8,367 nucleotides of DNA from JBCDCE01 sp039182515 (GTDB lineage Bacteria; Pseudomonadota; Alphaproteobacteria; Rhodobacterales; Rhodobacteraceae). Position numbers and translations under genes: made by a program. The notes beneath the pieces were generated by a model. The model saw only the letters and a program-made list of their open reading frames with translations, was not told the origin of the DNA and did no database searches. Below are positions 5,059-8,367 of the stretch, piece by piece. Every line of letters begins with the position of its first letter. The first letter of the stretch is position 1. The stretch is taken from positions 1 through 8,367 of the forward strand of contig JBCDCE010000087.1 of the NCBI GenBank assembly GCA_039182515.1. Direction: 5' to 3'.

Positions 5059-6600
5059 CTAAGAACGTTTGAGTTGGGCCTTTAATTCCGAAATTCGAAA
5101 AGCGCCGAGCGCCCTTGCTAAAACTGCGTAAATTATCATTGATGCTGCGATTACCCCGATGAGACCGGGAATACGCCAGGTATCATTGCTCCAAACCGGG
5201 TCCAATATAGCTGCCATACCGTAGGCTGCGCCCCCCATGAGCAGGCTTGCTGCCAGTATTTTAGGCGTGCGCGTTGCGAGTCTTTTGTCAAACCGCGCTG
5301 CTTGGCCCATGTCTCGCGCGTACCACCATAGCAGCCCAGCCATGCCCCAGGCTGCAATAGTGGTTCCCCAGGCCGCTGCCGTGAACCCAATATAGGGACG
5401 CAGCCCGATCGCGCACACGGCATTGATAACCAAAGCCGCGAGCGCAAAATAAAAGGGTCGTTTCGTGTCTTCACGGGCGAAATAGAGTGGCTGTAAAACC
5501 TTTTGCAGAATAAAGGCGGGTAGCCCGAGCCCATAAATTGCCACGGCAAGTGCTGTAGCCTGGCTATCAGCCGCTTCAAATGCGCCGCGTTCGAACAGCA
5601 CAGTAATTAGCGGCAAGGGGATTGCCACAAGTGCTGCAGCTGCGGGCAAGGTGAGGGCCAAGCTCAATTCCGTTGCGCGATTAAATGCATTTTGCCCACC
5701 GCTTGTATCGTTGGCTTTGAGCCGTTTGCTGAGATCTGGTAACAGCACCACGCCCAAGGCGATGCCCACAACGCCCAATGGCAATTGATAAAGCCTGTCC
5801 GCATAGCTGAGCCAAGCGATTGCGCCGTCAAAAGTTGAGGCAACCTGACGCCCAACCAAAAGGTTGATCTGCACAACGCCACCTGCAAGGGCAGCGGGGC
5901 CGGCGATGATCAATAATTGGCGAATTTCAGGAGTCCACTTAGGCAGTCTTGGCAAAAGCCTAAAGCCGAGCCTGTCGGCTGCGATCCATACAAGAGCGAG
6001 CTGTAAAAACCCTGCTATGGGAACTGTCCAAACCAAAGTATAGCCTGCGTCCCAGCCGAGCCACCAAGCGGTCAGCATCGCAGTAATCAGGGAAATGTTT
6101 AAGAGCACAGGCGCTGCTGCTGCGGCGACGAATTTACCATGTGCATTGAGCACGCCTGACAAGAGAGCTGCAAGGGAAATGAAAAGCACGTAGGGAAAGG
6201 CGACGCGGCCATATTCGACAGCCAAATCAAACCGCGCGTCCCCTGAAAACCCGGCGGCCATGGCATACACCAGGGCAGGCATGAAAATCATACCAACTGC
6301 GCTAAAGAGCACCAGTATGAAACTTAGAGCGGCAAAGGTATCGCGCGCAAAGGCCCGCGCAACCTCTGGATCATCCACGCGTTTCGAAAACATCGGCACA
6401 AAGGCCATGTTGAAGGCCCCTTCAGCGAAAAAGCGGCGGAAGAGGTTGGGAAGCGAGAAAGCCACCAGAAAGGCTTCGGCCACGGGGCCTGCACCCAAAA
6501 ATGCAGCCAGCATGATATCCCGCACAAAACCGAAAATTCGGCTCAACATTGTCCAGGCGCCAACCGTAAGAAGGCCGGAGAAAAGACGGATCTGGCTCAT
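5059..6600 (-). CDS. murJ: Lipid II flippase MurJ (MviN)
   Basis: This 513-residue polytopic inner-membrane protein of the MOP/MATE-like superfamily moves the peptidoglycan precursor lipid II from the cytoplasmic to the periplasmic face, a step usually essential for cell wall growth. The diagnostic N-terminal block is present: LSRIFGFVRD (R21 and R27) and LPNLFRRFFAEGAFNMAFVP, with R55, R56 and E60, which correspond to the charged residues needed in the central cavity of characterised MurJ proteins. About 14 hydrophobic helices follow, including QLPLGVVGIALGVVLLPDLS, also typical. The length is normal. The ATG at 6600 lies nine bases after the glnD stop and is preceded only by a weak GAGAAAG site, so translation is probably coupled to glnD. 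The downstream neighbour is convergent. Confidence 0.96.
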   Translation of the reverse strand: MSQIRLFSGLLTVGAWTMLSRIFGFVRDIMLAAFLGAGPVAEAFLVAFSLPNLFRRFFAEGAFNMAFVPMFSKRVDDPEVARAFARDTFAALSFILVLFSAVGMIFMPALVYAMAAGFSGDARFDLAVEYGRVAFPYVLFISLAALLSGVLNAHGKFVAAAAAPVLLNISLITAMLTAWWLGWDAGYTLVWTVPIAGFLQLALVWIAADRLGFRLLPRLPKWTPEIRQLLIIAGPAALAGGVVQINLLVGRQVASTFDGAIAWLSYADRLYQLPLGVVGIALGVVLLPDLSKRLKANDTSGGQNAFNRATELSLALTLPAAAALVAIPLPLITVLFERGAFEAADSQATALAVAIYGLGLPAFILQKVLQPLYFAREDTKRPFYFALAALVINAVCAIGLRPYIGFTAAAWGTTIAAWGMAGLLWWYARDMGQAARFDKRLATRTPKILAASLLMGGAAYGMAAILDPVWSNDTWRIPGLIGVIAASMIIYAVLARALGAFRISELKAQLKRS

Positions 6601-6609
6601 AGAGCTTTC

Positions 6610-8367
6610 TCAAGCATGATCAGCGCGTTCCGAGCCAGTGATAATGGCCTCTCTGAGACGAGCCTCCAGTGTTTTTTGCTTGGCTTCAGAATAGAGTTTG
6701 AGCCCGAAGAGATCTTTAACGTAGAAACTGTCGACAACCTGTTCGCCGTAAGTGGCAATGGTTGCAGCTTCGATGTTGATGTTAGACGCCGCCATAGTGC
6801 GCGTAAGATCATGCAAAAGCCCCGGCCTGTCCCGCGTATCGACTTCAATAATCGTAAAGATTTCGGAACCTTCGTTGTCAAAGGTGATAGTGGTTGGCAC
6901 ATCGAAGGCTTTTTCGCGCTTTTTGAGCTTGTCCTTCGGCGCGAGGGCTTCGCGGGCGATGAGCCCACCTTTGAGGGTCTTATCGATGACTTGGGTTAAA
7001 CGCTTGAGCTTAGAGGTCTCGTAAGCCTGCCCAGTGCTGTCCTGGCACCAGAAAATCGCCGTCACATAGCCATCAGAAGACGTATAGCTGCGTGCGTCCA
7101 CAACGTTGGCGCCCGCCAAAGCCAAAGCGCCTGTGATCCGACTAAAGAGGCCCGGGTGGTCGGCCATGGCAAAACAGATCCGTGTTGCGTCGCGATCGGT
7201 ATCCGCCGTTGCGTTGATGCTCACTTCAGTGTCGTCAATATTACGCAACAGTTCAGCAAAGGTCAGATGAGCGGTGAGATGCAAACCTTGCCAGTACGTT
7301 GGGTTGTGGCGCGCGGTTTCGGTGCGAATATCTTTGCTTGGCCATCCCTTCTCTTTGAGCGCCTCGCGCAGGCTGCGCTTGGCATCCGTGCCCCGTTGAT
7401 CGCGGTTGAGGGCTTCCATGCCACCTTCAAGCGCGCGCCGCGTTTGGCGGTAAAGCGCGCGTAAAAGGGCTGCTTTCCAATTGTTCCAAGTGCCAGGCCC
7501 TACGCCACGAATATCGCAAACCGTGAGGATCAAAAGCAGATCCATGCGTTTGACCGTTTTTACAGCCTTGGCAAAATCGCGTACCGTGCGGGGATCTGCG
7601 ATGTCGCGCTTTTGCGCCATGTCGGACATCAGCAGATGATAGCGCACCAGCCACTCGACCGTTTCACATTCCTCGGCATTGAGCCCCAAACGCGGGCAGA
7701 CGCGGCGGGCGATTTGCGCGCCCAAAACGGAATGGTCTTCAGGGCGCCCTTTGCCGATATCATGGAGCAAAAGGGCCGTATAAAGCACCTTGCGATTGAG
7801 ACCTTCCGATAGGATTTTGGACGCAACGGGCAGCTCCTCCACAAGCTCTTCGCGCTCGATCTGCGCCAGATGCGAGATCGTTTGGATGGTATGCTCATCC
7901 ACCGTGTAGTGATGGTACATGTTGAACTGCATCATCGCCGTAACCCTGGCGAATTCGGGGATGTAGCGGCCAAGTACGCCTGCACCATGCAGCTGGCGCA
8001 GAATCGCTTCCGGCTGCTTCGACTTGGTCAGCAGATTGAAGAAGATGCCCGCCGCCTGCGGGTCGGAACGTAAATCGTCGTCAAGGAGATGCAGTGTGCG
8101 CCGAATGCCGCGCAAGGCGTCGGGGTGCAGATACGACCCCGTGTCTTCCGCAACCTCGAAGATCCTGAGAAAGTTGCGCGGGTTTCGTGCAAAAACCTGG
8201 CCATCGGCAATCGTGACCCGATCATTTTCAATCCGGAAGTCGGTCTGCTGGCGAATGGTTCGCCGTGTTGACCACGTCAGCGGATTGATCATTTCGTTGA
8301 GCCTGGGCGCGGTCTTGAGTTGCTCCAGCTCCAGCGCCAGAGACACTACTGCCGTCAGATCGCCCAC
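6610..8367 (-). CDS. glnD: Bifunctional PII uridylyltransferase/uridylyl-removing enzyme GlnD, C-terminal 585 residues
   Basis: GlnD senses glutamine and adds or removes UMP on PII proteins (GlnB, GlnK), controlling glutamine synthetase and nitrogen-responsive genes. The frame is open through the right edge, so the start and the N-terminal nucleotidyltransferase core are outside the window; full alphaproteobacterial GlnD is around 900 residues. In the visible part (numbered from the edge), the linker to the transferase domain covers about 1-145. The HD-type uridylyl-removing domain has MYHHYTVDEHT (150-160), LLHDIGKG (200-207) with the H202-D203 pair, DHS (211-213) and LTVCDIRGVG (281-290). 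Two ACT domains for glutamine sensing follow at about 395-445 (FAMADHPGLFSRITGALA) and 503-560 (DTRDRPGLLHDLTRTMAASN). All key HD residues are present. The stop is nine bases before murJ, pointing to a glnD-murJ operon, an arrangement I recall from related bacteria. Confidence 0.96.
   Translation of the reverse strand: MGDLTAVVSLALELEQLKTAPRLNEMINPLTWSTRRTIRQQTDFRIENDRVTIADGQVFARNPRNFLRIFEVAEDTGSYLHPDALRGIRRTLHLLDDDLRSDPQAAGIFFNLLTKSKQPEAILRQLHGAGVLGRYIPEFARVTAMMQFNMYHHYTVDEHTIQTISHLAQIEREELVEELPVASKILSEGLNRKVLYTALLLHDIGKGRPEDHSVLGAQIARRVCPRLGLNAEECETVEWLVRYHLLMSDMAQKRDIADPRTVRDFAKAVKTVKRMDLLLILTVCDIRGVGPGTWNNWKAALLRALYRQTRRALEGGMEALNRDQRGTDAKRSLREALKEKGWPSKDIRTETARHNPTYWQGLHLTAHLTFAELLRNIDDTEVSINATADTDRDATRICFAMADHPGLFSRITGALALAGANVVDARSYTSSDGYVTAIFWCQDSTGQAYETSKLKRLTQVIDKTLKGGLIAREALAPKDKLKKREKAFDVPTTITFDNEGSEIFTIIEVDTRDRPGLLHDLTRTMAASNINIEAATIATYGEQVVDSFYVKDLFGLKLYSEAKQKTLEARLREAIITGSERADHA

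Noticed and set aside
1..8367. Search for CRISPR arrays, toxin-antitoxin pairs, phage or defence genes
   Set aside because: No repeat-spacer pattern and no such protein signatures were seen; apart from the IS end, the gene set is housekeeping.

Overview
The window looks like chromosomal DNA from an alphaproteobacterium of the Rhodobacteraceae/Roseobacter type. The basis is the gene run glnD - murJ - rhomboid-like gene - trpS, the style of the proteins, and a moderate, uneven GC content judged by eye. No species can be named from the sequence alone.

Layout from left to right. Bases 1-133 are the last part of an insertion sequence of the IS5 type: the transposase C-terminus on the + strand, followed by its terminal inverted repeat. 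Directly after it comes a 5'-truncated gene for a YdeI/DUF1905-type protein (134-510, +) with no original start, so the IS has probably cut this gene. Next, on the minus strand, is a class IV PLP aminotransferase of the branched-chain (IlvE-like) group (634-1491). Upstream of it lies a 325-base gap (1492-1816) holding a strong minus-strand intrinsic terminator and several nested inverted repeats that could be a structured RNA. Then come an unrecognised membrane-anchored protein with four cysteine-paired repeats (1817-3031, -) and trpS (3098-4120, -).

A divergent + strand gene (4208-4894) encodes a rhomboid-family membrane protein that appears to lack the catalytic serine and histidine. It converges on murJ (5059-6600, -), the lipid II flippase gene. 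murJ follows glnD (6610 to the right edge, -) by only 9 bases. glnD is incomplete only because the window ends.

The conserved part is housekeeping: nitrogen sensing (GlnD), peptidoglycan precursor export (MurJ), tRNA-Trp charging (TrpS) and amino-acid transamination (IlvE-like). glnD and murJ are probably one transcription unit read leftward. trpS and the four-repeat protein gene probably form another, ending at the terminator at 1602-1633. The less ordinary parts are the IS-disrupted gene at the left edge, the four-repeat envelope protein, the possible RNA structure after it, the 15-base tandem duplication between trpS and the rhomboid-like gene, and the likely non-proteolytic rhomboid. I saw no phage, CRISPR, toxin-antitoxin or defence system, and no tRNA or rRNA gene.
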